Origin: Flavobacterium sp. LC2016-13
GTDB taxonomy: Bacteria > Bacteroidota > Bacteroidia > Flavobacteriales > Flavobacteriaceae
DNA length: 64,000 bases
Assembly (NCBI RefSeq): GCF_009707955.1
Contig: NZ_WMDQ01000004.1
Coordinates: 124,001 to 188,000 of the forward strand
Direction: 5' to 3'
The translations under genes and the position numbers were made by a program. Positions 9,794 through 19,626 of this stretch are shown one piece after another. The notes under the pieces are model-generated. The model saw only the letters and a program-made list of their open reading frames with translations, made no database searches and was not told the origin of the DNA. Every line of letters starts with the position of its first letter. Position 1 is the stretch's first letter.

Positions 9794-12517
9794 TTAATCT
9801 AAAACCAAACCTATTTGGCCGTCATCATCTAGTTCTGTCTCTACCGATTCATCATCTTCGGATAATTCCGGTTTTTCAGGAATTTCTTCTACAGGTTCCT
9901 CGTAAGGTAACGGATCAAGTAAGTTTACTTGTTTCAATTTATCAGTTGTTAATTGATTTCCTAAAGCTTTAAAACCTTTTACAGCTATAAAATCTTCAAT
10001 ATCAATATGCAAATCTTCTTTTTGAACTCCTTTTACTTTTGTAAAAACTAATTGTGCCACCGGGCGATAATCTGTTGATACAATTTCTAATTGAGAGTTT
10101 GGATGATCTGTAATGAAACTTTCTTCTTTATTTTCGGTTTCAACTAAGAAACGTTTCAAGAAATAACGTTCTTTTTCTCCGTCGTAATAAATAGCCGAAA
10201 TTGGTTTTTTAGGTTTCCATTTTTCCAAAACAATCATATCTTCATCAAAATGCGTTGATAATTCCGGAATGATAACTTTCAACTTACCAGACTGACTGAT
10301 AATCAAAATTTTATCACTTGGTTTAAATTCTCCTAATAACTCTCCTCTCGCATCAACGTTTAAACGTTTTACAGTATCGTCAAACCAAACTTTTCTTGGT
10401 AATAAAGTCGAAATTCCTTTCTCTTTTAATTCGATTTTCTTGATTGGATATTTAGTCACTAAATTTCCTTTTGAAGCTCTTCCTTTAATGGCTAACTTGG
10501 CAAAATCAATATCGAATTTCAATTTTTTGATTGTTCCAACCTGACGTAATAAAATCGTAATTACTTCTGCTTCTCCATTCGGATTATGAGAAAAATAAAC
10601 GACTTGCGATCCGGCTGTTTCATTGGTCAAATCATACGGTTTATCACGCGTTACACCGGTAACATTGAAACGTTTGATATAAGAAGGTCCCGATTTTCCG
10701 TCACGATAAATCATGTTGTAAATCGTACGCTTATCACTTTTATCAAAAATAGCAACGTGAATAATATCTTTTCCAACAAAAGTCTTTGCATCAACTTTCG
10801 TAATCATCATTTTTCCATCGCGTAAAAACACAATTACGTCGTCAATATCAGAACAATCGGTAAGATATTCATCTTTTTTAAGACTTGTTCCAACAAATCC
10901 TTCTTCGCGGTTTACATACAATTTTGTATTACGTAAAACCACTTTTGTAGCCTCAACATTATCAAAAACACGAAGTTCTGTTTGACGTTCGCGGCCTTTT
11001 CCGTATTTCTCTTTTAATTTGGTAAAGTATGCAATGGCAAAATCAGTTAGATTTTCCAAATTATGCTCTACTTCCTTCATTTCATCTTCTAACTTGGCGA
11101 TAAAATCATCCGCTTTATCAGAGTCGAAACGCGTAATACGAATCATCGGAATCTGAGTCAGTCTTTGTAAATCATCATCGTTAATTTCTCTGACAAATGA
11201 TTTTTTGAAAGGCTCAAAACGATCGTATAAATATTTATAAAGCGATTCTCTGTCCGAGTATAATTTGAAATCAATGTACATTTCTTCACGAATGAAGATT
11301 TTTTCTAAAGTAGAGAAATGCCATTTATTTTTTAATTCTTCTAACTGAATTTCTAATTCTTGCTTAAGCAGATCAACCGTTCTGTGGGTCGAAATTTTCA
11401 ACATTTCAGAAACTCCAATAAACAATGGCTTATTGTCTTCAATAACACAACCTAAAGGCGCTACAGAAGTCTCGCAGGCTGTAAAAGCAAACAAAGCATC
11501 GATTGTTTTGTCTGGAGAAACGCCCGGGAAAAGATGAATTAAAATCTCAACATCGGCAGCGGTATTGTCTTCGATTTTCTTGATTTTGATTTTGCCTTTA
11601 TCATTGGCTTTCAAAATACTGTCAATCAAAGTCGTGGTATTGGTCGAAAACGGAATTTGCGTTATCACCAATGTATTTTTGTCTAATTGGGCAATTTTAG
11701 CACGCACACGCACACGCCCACCACGTAATCCGTCATTATAATTAGACACATCGGCAATACCTTGTGTCATGAAATCAGGATATAATGTAAAGGCTTTTCC
11801 TTTTAAAATCTTGATTGAAGCATCAATCAATTCATTAAAATTGTGAGGTAACACTTTCGTGGATAGACCAACCGCAATTCCTTCTGCTCCTTGTGCCAAA
11901 AGCAACGGAAACTTTACCGGAAGATTGTTTGGTTCTGCACGACGACCATCATACGAAACACCCCAATCGGTAATTTTTGGAGAATATAAAACCTCTAAAG
12001 CAAATTTAGATAAACGTGCCTCGATGTAACGAGAAGCCGCAGCTCCGTCACCAGTTAAAATATTACCCCAGTTTCCCTGACAGTCAATTAATAAATCTTT
12101 TTGTCCAATTTGCACCATGGCATCACCAATACTCGCATCTCCGTGTGGGTGATACTGCATCGTGTGCCCAACAACATTGGCAACTTTATTATAACGACCA
12201 TCATCCAGCTCTTTTAAAGAGTGCATAATACGACGCTGAACCGGTTTAAAACCATCTTCGATAGCAGGAACTGCACGCTCCAGAATTACGTATGAAGCAT
12301 AATCCAGGAACCAGTCTTTGTACATCCCTGTTACTTTCGTAATAACGTCTTCGCCTTCTTCTTCCTGATTTTCGTAAAAATGCTGGCCTTCAAAATGCTT
12401 GGCATCTACGTTGATAATTTCATCGTCATCTCCATCCTGATTTTCATCAATCGGATTTTCATCTGAATTATTCTCGTCGTCATTTGGAATTATGTTATCG
12501 TCTTCTTCGTCTTTCAT
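9794..12517 (-). CDS. parC: DNA topoisomerase IV subunit A
   Basis: A 907-residue type IIA topoisomerase A subunit that cuts and rejoins DNA during decatenation together with ParE. The catalytic tyrosine is Tyr164 in AASRYIEARLS. The winged-helix region carries HPHGDASIGDAM at 123-134. The C-terminal part (about 530-840) matches the ParC/GyrA DNA-wrapping region. The first 60 residues are a strongly acidic, Asn-rich extension and the last 60 are acidic too, which is unlike E. coli ParC. At the site of the main quinolone-contact serine (E. coli Ser80) this protein has Ala128, with Asp132 at the Glu84 position. parE lies upstream on the same strand with one lipoprotein gene between them. Because parE is adjacent, topoisomerase IV is more likely than gyrase. 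Confidence 0.93.
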   Translation of the reverse strand: MKDEEDDNIIPNDDENNSDENPIDENQDGDDDEIINVDAKHFEGQHFYENQEEEGEDVITKVTGMYKDWFLDYASYVILERAVPAIEDGFKPVQRRIMHSLKELDDGRYNKVANVVGHTMQYHPHGDASIGDAMVQIGQKDLLIDCQGNWGNILTGDGAAASRYIEARLSKFALEVLYSPKITDWGVSYDGRRAEPNNLPVKFPLLLAQGAEGIAVGLSTKVLPHNFNELIDASIKILKGKAFTLYPDFMTQGIADVSNYNDGLRGGRVRVRAKIAQLDKNTLVITQIPFSTNTTTLIDSILKANDKGKIKIKKIEDNTAADVEILIHLFPGVSPDKTIDALFAFTACETSVAPLGCVIEDNKPLFIGVSEMLKISTHRTVDLLKQELEIQLEELKNKWHFSTLEKIFIREEMYIDFKLYSDRESLYKYLYDRFEPFKKSFVREINDDDLQRLTQIPMIRITRFDSDKADDFIAKLEDEMKEVEHNLENLTDFAIAYFTKLKEKYGKGRERQTELRVFDNVEATKVVLRNTKLYVNREEGFVGTSLKKDEYLTDCSDIDDVIVFLRDGKMMITKVDAKTFVGKDIIHVAIFDKSDKRTIYNMIYRDGKSGPSYIKRFNVTGVTRDKPYDLTNETAGSQVVYFSHNPNGEAEVITILLRQVGTIKKLKFDIDFAKLAIKGRASKGNLVTKYPIKKIELKEKGISTLLPRKVWFDDTVKRLNVDARGELLGEFKPSDKILIISQSGKLKVIIPELSTHFDEDMIVLEKWKPKKPISAIYYDGEKERYFLKRFLVETENKEESFITDHPNSQLEIVSTDYRPVAQLVFTKVKGVQKEDLHIDIEDFIAVKGFKALGNQLTTDKLKQVNLLDPLPYEEPVEEIPEKPELSEDDESVETELDDDGQIGLVLD

Positions 12518-12589
12518 TTATTTATATTCGAAAATTATAAATTTAAATTTGTTGTGATAAACTTTGATTTAACTCAAGTTTGATATTCT

Positions 12590-13774
12590 TTAATTCGAAT
12601 TGTACTGATCTAAAATTGTATTTTTCAAAATAAAGGGTTTTAATTCTTCATAACTAAAAAAAACATTCATTTCTCCAGATTCTAAACCAATCAGCTCCTG
12701 CGGCGTATAAGAAAAAACAATTCCTGTAGGTAAAATATAAAAATTATCGGTTATTAATATTTTATCTTCTAATATTTCATTTGCAAAATATGCCTTAATT
12801 TTATTTTCATATAAAGCGATAAATTTTTTATCTTTTGTGTTTATTATATTTCCAATAGCAATAGCAGTACCTGTTTTTACATCATAATTATCATATTCTG
12901 TATGAACTGAACCATGAGCTCCTCCCGTATAATGGTATGAGAAATTAGAAACAACGTAAACATTAGAGTCTATAAAAACCGGTGATACAATGGTCAAATT
13001 CTCAGAACTATAATTCTCGTCATCATTTTTTGATTTTTCAACCTTAAAACTATGTTTCCATTTTTTATAATTCTTAATGCTTACAGGATCTGTATTTAAA
13101 TACTTTAATTTTGTTTCGAGCATATCAAAACCTGCATCATTTGAAAGAATTTCAGCAAAAAAAGTATAATCTCTCGATGGCGTAAATTCTTCTGGTGCTT
13201 CTTCTTTTTTAAAGGCATCTCTGGAATCGAATAGTGTATAATCTATTTCATCAAAACATTTGTATGCCGGAAATATTTTACTTGGAAATATTTTAAAACT
13301 CTTTTTACCCAATGAAACTTCTATATACATTTCATCTGTTGACAGCTTATATAATTTAAGCTTACAAGCTGTTTTATTAGCATCAATACTATCAATGTTT
13401 GCCGCATAATAATCCTGTTTTTTATCCTTAGTAAAATAACAGCTAAAAATTTCTTCTGCTCCATCGATATAAAAAGTTGCTGTTTTTGAGTATCCTCCGT
13501 ATTCGATTTCCAATTGGTTCGAAAGATGCAGCTGTATCTTTTTATTATCATTTATTATTCCTTCAAAAGAATATATAAATGGACTTTCCAGCTTTAATGT
13601 ATCCTCCTCTATTACAACAGTATTTTCATTTATTTTGTAAATTAAACTATCGCTGTTTTTTTCAATTTTAATTTCACTTACAGGTTTAGAAACTACTACT
13701 GATTTTTTCTCATCATTTTTTGACTGACAGGAAATAAATACGACAATTAATAAACCCAGAATACTTTTTCTCAT
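12590..13774 (-). CDS. Lipoprotein with RsiV/PdaC-type DUF3298 domain
   Basis: A lipoprotein of 394 residues when started at the ATG at 13774; the lipobox VFISC puts the lipidated cysteine at residue 16. An alternative ATG at 13792 would overlap parE by 14 bases and add six residues in front of the signal peptide. The C-terminal half carries the YHYTGGAHGSVHTEYDN motif and a following helical part (FIALYENKIKAYF) that match the DUF3298/RsiV C-terminal family, whose members include peptidoglycan-associated and anti-sigma proteins. It lies 4 bases after parE and about 70 bases before parC, so the three are probably co-transcribed. A lipoprotein between the two topoisomerase genes is odd, and its role is unknown. 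Confidence 0.75.
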   Translation of the reverse strand: MRKSILGLLIVVFISCQSKNDEKKSVVVSKPVSEIKIEKNSDSLIYKINENTVVIEEDTLKLESPFIYSFEGIINDNKKIQLHLSNQLEIEYGGYSKTATFYIDGAEEIFSCYFTKDKKQDYYAANIDSIDANKTACKLKLYKLSTDEMYIEVSLGKKSFKIFPSKIFPAYKCFDEIDYTLFDSRDAFKKEEAPEEFTPSRDYTFFAEILSNDAGFDMLETKLKYLNTDPVSIKNYKKWKHSFKVEKSKNDDENYSSENLTIVSPVFIDSNVYVVSNFSYHYTGGAHGSVHTEYDNYDVKTGTAIAIGNIINTKDKKFIALYENKIKAYFANEILEDKILITDNFYILPTGIVFSYTPQELIGLESGEMNVFFSYEELKPFILKNTILDQYNSN

Positions 13775-13778
13775 AAAC

Positions 13779-15647
13779 TTAAACTTCTTCAACCGTGTCT
13801 AATTCAACCTTCAAATTCTTTATGATAAATTCTTGTCTGTCCGGAGTATTTTTCCCCATATAGAAAGACAATAATTGCTCTATCGAAGTGTTTTTATCCA
13901 TCATAATTGGGTCAAGACGAATTGTTTCTCCAATGAAATTTTTGAACTCATCCGGCGAAATCTCTCCCAAACCTTTAAATCGGGTAATTTCCGGTTTTGG
14001 TTTTAGTTTTTCGATGGCATCTCTTCTTTCTTCTTCAGAATAACAGTAGATCGTTTCTTTTTTATTACGAACCCTGAAAAGTGGCGTTTGCAAGATATAT
14101 AAATGTCCTTCTTTTATTAATTCCGGGAAAAATTGTAAAAAGAAAGTAATCAACAATAAACGAATGTGCATTCCGTCGACATCGGCATCGGTTGCGATTA
14201 CGATATTGTTATAACGTAATTTTTCCAATCCGTCCTCAATATCTAAAGCAGCTTGCAGTAAATTGAATTCTTCATTTTCGTACACAATTTTTTTCGTCAT
14301 TCCGTACGAATTCAAAGGCTTACCACGCAGACTAAATACGGCTTGTGTATTTACATCGCGTGATTTGGTAATTGATCCGGAAGCCGAATCTCCCTCGGTA
14401 ATAAAAAGTGTACTTTCTAAGTTTCTTGGGTTTTTTGTATCCGGAAGATGCGCGCGGCAATCTCTTAATTTTTTATTATGAAGATTGGCTTTTTTTGCAC
14501 GATCTGTCGCTAGTTTACGAATTCCTGATAATTCTTTACGTTCTCTTTCTGCCTGCAAAATTTTACGCAATAATGCTTCTGCCGTTGGAGGATTTTTATG
14601 TAAATAATTATCTAACTTGGTTTTGATAAAATCGTTTACGAAAGTACGAACAGAAACCGGTGGCGTTCCGTCATCAGATCCCATATCCATCGAACCTAAT
14701 TTGGTTTTGGTTTGAGATTCAAAAACAGGTTCCATAACCTTGATGCTAATTGCACTCACAATCGATTTACGAACATCAGAGGCTTCGAAATTTTTATTGT
14801 AAAACTCGCGAATGGTTTTTACAATCGCTTCTCTGTAAGCTGCCAAGTGTGTTCCTCCCTGTGTGGTATTCTGACCGTTTACAAAAGAGTGATATTCTTC
14901 ACTATATTGTGTTTTACTGTGCGTTAAAGCGATCTCAATATCATGGTCTTTTAAATGAATAATTGGATATTCAAGATCTTCTTCGCTAATGGTTTCTTCT
15001 AATAAATCTCTAAGACCGTTCTCAGAAAGGTATTTTTCTCCGTTGAATATAATCGTTAAACCGTTGTTTAGATAACAATAGTTTTTGACCATTTTTATAA
15101 CATATTCTAAACGGAATTTGTAGTTTTTGAAGATCGTTTCATCTGGCGTAAAAGTTACTTTTGTTCCTTTACGTTTCGTTGTATCAATTACATCTTCTTC
15201 TAAAACCAGATTTCCACCTGAAAATTCTGCTGCTTTTTGTTTTTCATCACGAACAGATTCTACACGAAAAGCGCTCGAAAGTGCATTTACGGCTTTTGTT
15301 CCGACTCCGTTTAGACCAACTGATTTTTGAAAAGCTTTAGAATCATATTTTCCTCCGGTATTCATTTTAGAAACAACATCGACTACTTTTCCTAACGGAA
15401 TTCCACGTCCGTAATCACGAACAGAAACCGTTTTTTCTTTGATCGTTACCTCAATTGTTTTTCCGGCTCCCATCACGAATTCATCGATACAGTTATCTAA
15501 AACCTCTTTTAAAAGAATATAAATACCGTCATCTGGTGAAGATCCATCCCCCAATTTTCCGATATACATCCCCGGTCGCATACGAATATGTTCTTTCCAA
15601 TCGAGTGATCGAATATTATCTTCGTTATATTGATTTTGCTCTAGCAT
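13779..15647 (-). CDS. parE: DNA topoisomerase IV subunit B
   Basis: A 622-residue ATPase subunit of topoisomerase IV. It has the GHKL ATP-binding fold in the first 220 residues (RMRPGMYIG near 22, [30 protein letters not shown]), a transducer domain, and a TOPRIM domain with EGDSASG near residue 425 and the metal-binding DADVDG near 486. The length is that of ParE rather than of the longer GyrB proteins with an insert. It is the first gene of a likely parE-lipoprotein-parC unit. The 160 bases upstream of its start contain no clear promoter box that I can identify. Confidence 0.95.
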   Translation of the reverse strand: MLEQNQYNEDNIRSLDWKEHIRMRPGMYIGKLGDGSSPDDGIYILLKEVLDNCIDEFVMGAGKTIEVTIKEKTVSVRDYGRGIPLGKVVDVVSKMNTGGKYDSKAFQKSVGLNGVGTKAVNALSSAFRVESVRDEKQKAAEFSGGNLVLEEDVIDTTKRKGTKVTFTPDETIFKNYKFRLEYVIKMVKNYCYLNNGLTIIFNGEKYLSENGLRDLLEETISEEDLEYPIIHLKDHDIEIALTHSKTQYSEEYHSFVNGQNTTQGGTHLAAYREAIVKTIREFYNKNFEASDVRKSIVSAISIKVMEPVFESQTKTKLGSMDMGSDDGTPPVSVRTFVNDFIKTKLDNYLHKNPPTAEALLRKILQAERERKELSGIRKLATDRAKKANLHNKKLRDCRAHLPDTKNPRNLESTLFITEGDSASGSITKSRDVNTQAVFSLRGKPLNSYGMTKKIVYENEEFNLLQAALDIEDGLEKLRYNNIVIATDADVDGMHIRLLLITFFLQFFPELIKEGHLYILQTPLFRVRNKKETIYCYSEEERRDAIEKLKPKPEITRFKGLGEISPDEFKNFIGETIRLDPIMMDKNTSIEQLLSFYMGKNTPDRQEFIIKNLKVELDTVEEV

Positions 15648-15809
15648 AAATGAATTAGGATTTTTGGCTAATGTACCATTTCTCTATAAAAAATGAAAGC
15701 GTATTTTTTTTTTGTTATGAATAATAACAGCTTTGAATTCTATTTAAATTGATTTTAAAAAAATACAGCCGATAAAAATATAAAAAATCAGACTTGTTAC
15801 AAAAAAATA

Positions 15810-16985
15810 CTATTTGATTCCGAGAACTTGTTTCGCCAAAGCAATCATTTCAGGCGTTCCCGTATTTTTATTTTTCTCATCAGAAAGTTTTACAACGCCT
15901 TGCCAATGTGTATTATCTGGCTTTGTATCTGTCAATTTAATGACCATATTCATCGCCGGAAGACCCACATCATTGGTAAAATTGGTACCGATACCAAATG
16001 ACATTTTGATTTTGTCTTTACAGAAATCTGAAATAGCTTTTACTTTTTCAAAATTGAGGGAATCAGAAAAAACAATTGTTTTCGATTTTGGGTCAATTCC
16101 CATTTTGATATAATGCGTAACTACTTTTTGAGCAAACTCTATCGGATCGCCGCTATCATGACGAACGCCGTCAAAAAGCTTGGAGTATTTTTTATCAAAT
16201 TGATTGAAGAAAACTTCTGTAGTATACGTGTCTGTTAAAGCAATTCCGAGATCTCCTCCGTAGACTTTTGTCCAGTTTTCGAGACTGATTAAATTCGCCA
16301 TTTTAAACCCAAATTGTGCTGCATGAAACATAAACCATTCGTGAGCATGTGTACCCAATGGACGTTTATTGTTAACCATTGCAAAATGAACATTGCTTGT
16401 TCCGATAAAACTTTGCGAACCAAAAGTATTCAGGGTTTCATTGACTAAAACATGAACATCGTAAGAATGACGGCGTCTTGTGCCGAATTCTAAAATTGAA
16501 ACTCCTAAGGAATTATAATTATCTATTTTAGTTTTCGTAAGACTTTTAATGGCTTCATCATTCAATCGAATTAGAAGATTGGCTTTATAAAAAAGTTCTG
16601 AAATTAATGCCATCAAAGGTACTTCCCATAAAATAGTGCGATACCAAAAACCTTCTATCACTACTTTTATTTCAGTTCCTTCCTGCGTGATATGAACTTC
16701 AGACGGATCATAATTATATCCTTGTAAAAAATCTAAATATGTTGGATCGAGGTATCTGCAATGATGCGATAAATAATGTTTTTCGTCTTTTGTCAATCGC
16801 AAATCTGCCATTGCATCAACAGATTTTCGAAGTAAATCTGCAAAACCTGGCGGAAAAACATGTTTGCCTCGATTGATAAAAGCGTAACGCACTTTTGCTT
16901 TTGGAAAAAGTTTAATTACGGCATGCTGCATCGTAAATTTATAGAAATCATTATCTAATATTGATTTCAAAAAAGTTGGTTCCAT
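15810..16985 (-). CDS. pncB: Nicotinate phosphoribosyltransferase
   Basis: A 391-residue enzyme that makes nicotinate mononucleotide from nicotinate and PRPP in NAD salvage. Visible family marks are YKFTMQHAV at the N-terminus, FGTRRRHSYDVH, the GTHAHEWF segment near residue 213 (which holds the phosphorylated histidine of the Salmonella enzyme), and RHDSGDP near 274. The length matches the bacterial PncB type (about 400). It is transcribed alone on the minus strand between parE and the transglutaminase-like genes. Confidence 0.95.
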   Translation of the reverse strand: MEPTFLKSILDNDFYKFTMQHAVIKLFPKAKVRYAFINRGKHVFPPGFADLLRKSVDAMADLRLTKDEKHYLSHHCRYLDPTYLDFLQGYNYDPSEVHITQEGTEIKVVIEGFWYRTILWEVPLMALISELFYKANLLIRLNDEAIKSLTKTKIDNYNSLGVSILEFGTRRRHSYDVHVLVNETLNTFGSQSFIGTSNVHFAMVNNKRPLGTHAHEWFMFHAAQFGFKMANLISLENWTKVYGGDLGIALTDTYTTEVFFNQFDKKYSKLFDGVRHDSGDPIEFAQKVVTHYIKMGIDPKSKTIVFSDSLNFEKVKAISDFCKDKIKMSFGIGTNFTNDVGLPAMNMVIKLTDTKPDNTHWQGVVKLSDEKNKNTGTPEMIALAKQVLGIK

Positions 16986-17084
16986 AAAACAAATTGCTAT
17001 ATTTTTTTCAAATCCGTGAACTGCTAAGATACGTCAATTCGACAAAATAAGAAAATGATATAAATCAGATTTGCAAAATAATTC

Positions 17085-18062
17085 TTACTTAGGTATTACT
17101 TTAAAAGCCATAAGACCGCTTCCATCAAGTAAGAAAGTGATAAATCGACCTAGTTTTCTATAATATGTAATTTGAAATTCAAATACCCCATTTTTTACTT
17201 TTAGATTTTCAATCTCAACACATTCTTCTTTTTTATTTAGATAATAAAGATTTTCTAATCTTGAAATATTCTTAATTTTAAAAGCTATTTTATCACCGTC
17301 ATTTGCCTGAATAACACCGGAAAAAGGCATCAGCACTTCACATTCTCCTGCTATAAAGTCATTGTAAATAAGTGGCCCATTCAAAAATGCATCTTTGTTT
17401 CCTGTGTTCTGGGAATACATCGCTGAATCTGGAAAATGTTTGGCGTAGAAATACTTAGGATCCATATCAAAATAAATTGGCGTAAATTCCCGTCTAACTA
17501 TTCTCTTTTTTTCATCATAATAACCCTGTCCCCAAGTAGCATCAAGTAAAATCCATTTTCCATCAATCTGAACTGTATTCCATGCATGATTAGATCCTAA
17601 TCTTCTTCTCCCAATATCATTCAGCATTGTTTTAGAATCTCCCGTTATTACCTGACATTTTAATCCAACTAATGAAGCTAAATGTGCATACAAAAGTGAA
17701 AATCCTGCACATACCGCTTTTCGTGATCTAAATGCTTTTTGTGTTGTATTCGCTTTTCCTAATTGTATTTGTTTTGCTCTGTCAGATTCATTTTTAGAAC
17801 TGTAATCTTTAGGTTCCGGAGGATTTAAATATGTTTCTAAATCATAATTTAAATTCAGTGCAACCCAACTGTAAATGGCTCTTGCTTTATCGTGTTCTGT
17901 TGTAAAGTCTTTTTGGATTCTTTCTGCCAATTTTTCCGTATTTTCAAAATCTGGATATTTTAATACGATACTATCGATTGCATTATACTTTTGAGAATAA
18001 GATAAATTTATAAAAATAACATTCAGGAAAAGAAATGCAAAAACGATGTTTTTTATTGTCAT
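17085..18062 (-). CDS. Secreted transglutaminase-like protein, copy 2
   Basis: A 325-residue protein with an N-terminal signal peptide (to about residue 23, NLSYSQ). The central transglutaminase-like fold carries a complete candidate triad: Cys118 in KAVCAGFS, His159 in SNHAWN and Asp174 in LLDATWG. Bacterial proteins of this kind are often thiol peptidases acting in the periplasm. It is the last gene of a minus-strand run (YihY-type protein, FMN reductase, transglutaminase copy 1, copy 2) and lies 54 bases after copy 1, to which it is clearly paralogous along its length. Substrate unknown. Confidence 0.8.
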   Translation of the reverse strand: MTIKNIVFAFLFLNVIFINLSYSQKYNAIDSIVLKYPDFENTEKLAERIQKDFTTEHDKARAIYSWVALNLNYDLETYLNPPEPKDYSSKNESDRAKQIQLGKANTTQKAFRSRKAVCAGFSLLYAHLASLVGLKCQVITGDSKTMLNDIGRRRLGSNHAWNTVQIDGKWILLDATWGQGYYDEKKRIVRREFTPIYFDMDPKYFYAKHFPDSAMYSQNTGNKDAFLNGPLIYNDFIAGECEVLMPFSGVIQANDGDKIAFKIKNISRLENLYYLNKKEECVEIENLKVKNGVFEFQITYYRKLGRFITFLLDGSGLMAFKVIPK

Positions 18063-18116
18063 TAGTGGTATTTGAATTGGAATAGTTTTAGGAGTAAATA
18101 TATCCTTTTTATTCCT

Positions 18117-19097
18117 TTATTTCATATCAACTTTAAAAGAAACAATACTATTTGTATCCAGAAAAAAAGTAATATAATCACCTATATTTTTATCGATAAT
18201 AATTTGAAATTCCAAACCATCTTTTCTTTCTTTTCCATTGCTAATTTTAACAGGCTGATTTTTTCTGTTCAAATAATAAAATTGATCCGATTTTGAAATG
18301 TTCTTGATTAAAAATGTGATTTTTTCTCCGGTTTTAGCTTCGATTATGCCAGATTCCGGTTCTTTAATTTTATGATCGCCTTCAATTGCTTTATTATAAA
18401 GTAAAGGTCCGTTTAGAAAATCTTCTTTGCTTAATTTATTCCCTAAATAAGAACCTGAATCAGGAAAATGTTTTGCAAAAAAGTAATCCGGATCAGTATC
18501 AAAATAAACCGGCGAAAAATCGTTTACCATTCGTCCTTTATTGTTATCAAAATAACCCTGACCCCAGGTTACATCTATTAAACGCCATTTTTTATCAATT
18601 GAAACTATATTCCATGCATGATTTGAATCTAAATCTTCACGTCCAATATCATCTAATCTTGTTTTAGAATCGCCTTTAATTACCTCACATTTTAAACCTG
18701 TTAATGAAGCTAAATGCTGATATAAAGCTGTAAAACCTTCGCAAACTGCTTTGTGTGATTTAAATGTATTTTGTGTGAGTTTATCTTCGAGTTGCTGAAT
18801 TTTCTTCTGTTTTTCAGCTTCATTACGATAACTAAATCCTTGTGATCTTTGAGGTTTTAAAAAAGCCGCATAATCATATTTTATATTAAAGGCAATCCAG
18901 CTGTAAATTGCTCGCGCTTTATCGTATTCAGAATTAAAATCTTTTCCGATTTTTTCTGCTAATTCTTCAGTGGTATTAAAGCTTTTTGGATATTTTAAAA
19001 CGATCTTATCTACTGCACTATAGTTTTGTGCAAATGAAGAGTATAAAAAAATAACGTTGATAAAAAGGAATAGAAAAATGGTCTTTTTTGTTGTCAT
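18117..19097 (-). CDS. Secreted transglutaminase-like protein, copy 1
   Basis: A 326-residue paralogue of the next gene, with the same order of blocks: signal peptide ending SFAQ, DKARAIYSWIAFN near 60-70, then Cys119 (KAVCEGFT), His160 (SNHAWN) and Asp175 (LIDVTWG). The C-terminal third is a beta-rich domain with no recognised name. It starts 4 bases after the FMN reductase stop, so it is translated from the same message. The two copies probably arose by tandem duplication and both keep the triad, which argues that both are active. Peptidase or cross-linking activity is inferred. Confidence 0.8.
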   Translation of the reverse strand: MTTKKTIFLFLFINVIFLYSSFAQNYSAVDKIVLKYPKSFNTTEELAEKIGKDFNSEYDKARAIYSWIAFNIKYDYAAFLKPQRSQGFSYRNEAEKQKKIQQLEDKLTQNTFKSHKAVCEGFTALYQHLASLTGLKCEVIKGDSKTRLDDIGREDLDSNHAWNIVSIDKKWRLIDVTWGQGYFDNNKGRMVNDFSPVYFDTDPDYFFAKHFPDSGSYLGNKLSKEDFLNGPLLYNKAIEGDHKIKEPESGIIEAKTGEKITFLIKNISKSDQFYYLNRKNQPVKISNGKERKDGLEFQIIIDKNIGDYITFFLDTNSIVSFKVDMK

Positions 19098-19101
19098 GAA
19101 A

Positions 19102-19626
19102 TTAAAAACTGGCTTTTATAATATCTTTCAATTCTTTATCTAATTCGGCATTAGAAATTTGATTTTTTTCCAAATCAAAATTGGCATTAAAAACGGGCAA
19201 TGAAAAAGTGGCTTTTATTTGCGCACCATATCTTGGTAAGGCATTATTGGCAATTTCCAGTACTGAAGCTCCGCCTCTTGCGCCTGGTGAAGTTGCTAAT
19301 AATAACATAGGTTTTTGCTGAAAAACTTCTTTCGTAATTCTGGAACTCCAATCGAATAAATTTTTAAAAGCTGTTGAATAATTTCCATTATTTTCGGCTA
19401 AAGAAACTACCAGAATATCTGCACTTTCTAATTTTCTTAAAAATGCTTTTGCAATTTCATGTTGTCCAATTTCCTTTTCAAGGTCAACACTAAATAATGG
19501 CATTGCATAATCATTCAAATCTAAAACTTCAACTTCGGCATTTTCGAATAAACCTGCAGCGTAAGTTGCTAAATGTTTGTTGATGGAATGTGTGCTGTTA
19601 CTTCCTCCAAAGGCTACTATTTTCAT
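19102..19626 (-). CDS. NADPH-dependent FMN reductase family protein
   Basis: A 174-residue flavodoxin-fold protein. GGSNSTHSINKHL at residues 8-20 is the phosphate-binding loop for FMN, and a SPGARGGASVLE segment near 112-123 fits the flavin ring site of this family. It is cytoplasmic. It overlaps the upstream YihY-type gene by 4 bases (ATGA) and runs straight into the transglutaminase-like genes, so it belongs to that operon. Likely activity: NAD(P)H-dependent reduction of FMN or quinones; the natural substrate is unclear. Confidence 0.85.
   Translation of the reverse strand: MKIVAFGGSNSTHSINKHLATYAAGLFENAEVEVLDLNDYAMPLFSVDLEKEIGQHEIAKAFLRKLESADILVVSLAENNGNYSTAFKNLFDWSSRITKEVFQQKPMLLLATSPGARGGASVLEIANNALPRYGAQIKATFSLPVFNANFDLEKNQISNAELDKELKDIIKASF

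Noticed and set aside
9667..9972. A plus-strand frame of about 100 residues over the parC end
   Set aside because: It runs antisense through the parC 3-prime end and its terminator; no family resemblance or promoter.
14263..15649. Several plus-strand frames opposite parE
   Set aside because: They mirror the codon pattern of parE on the other strand and have no recognisable products.
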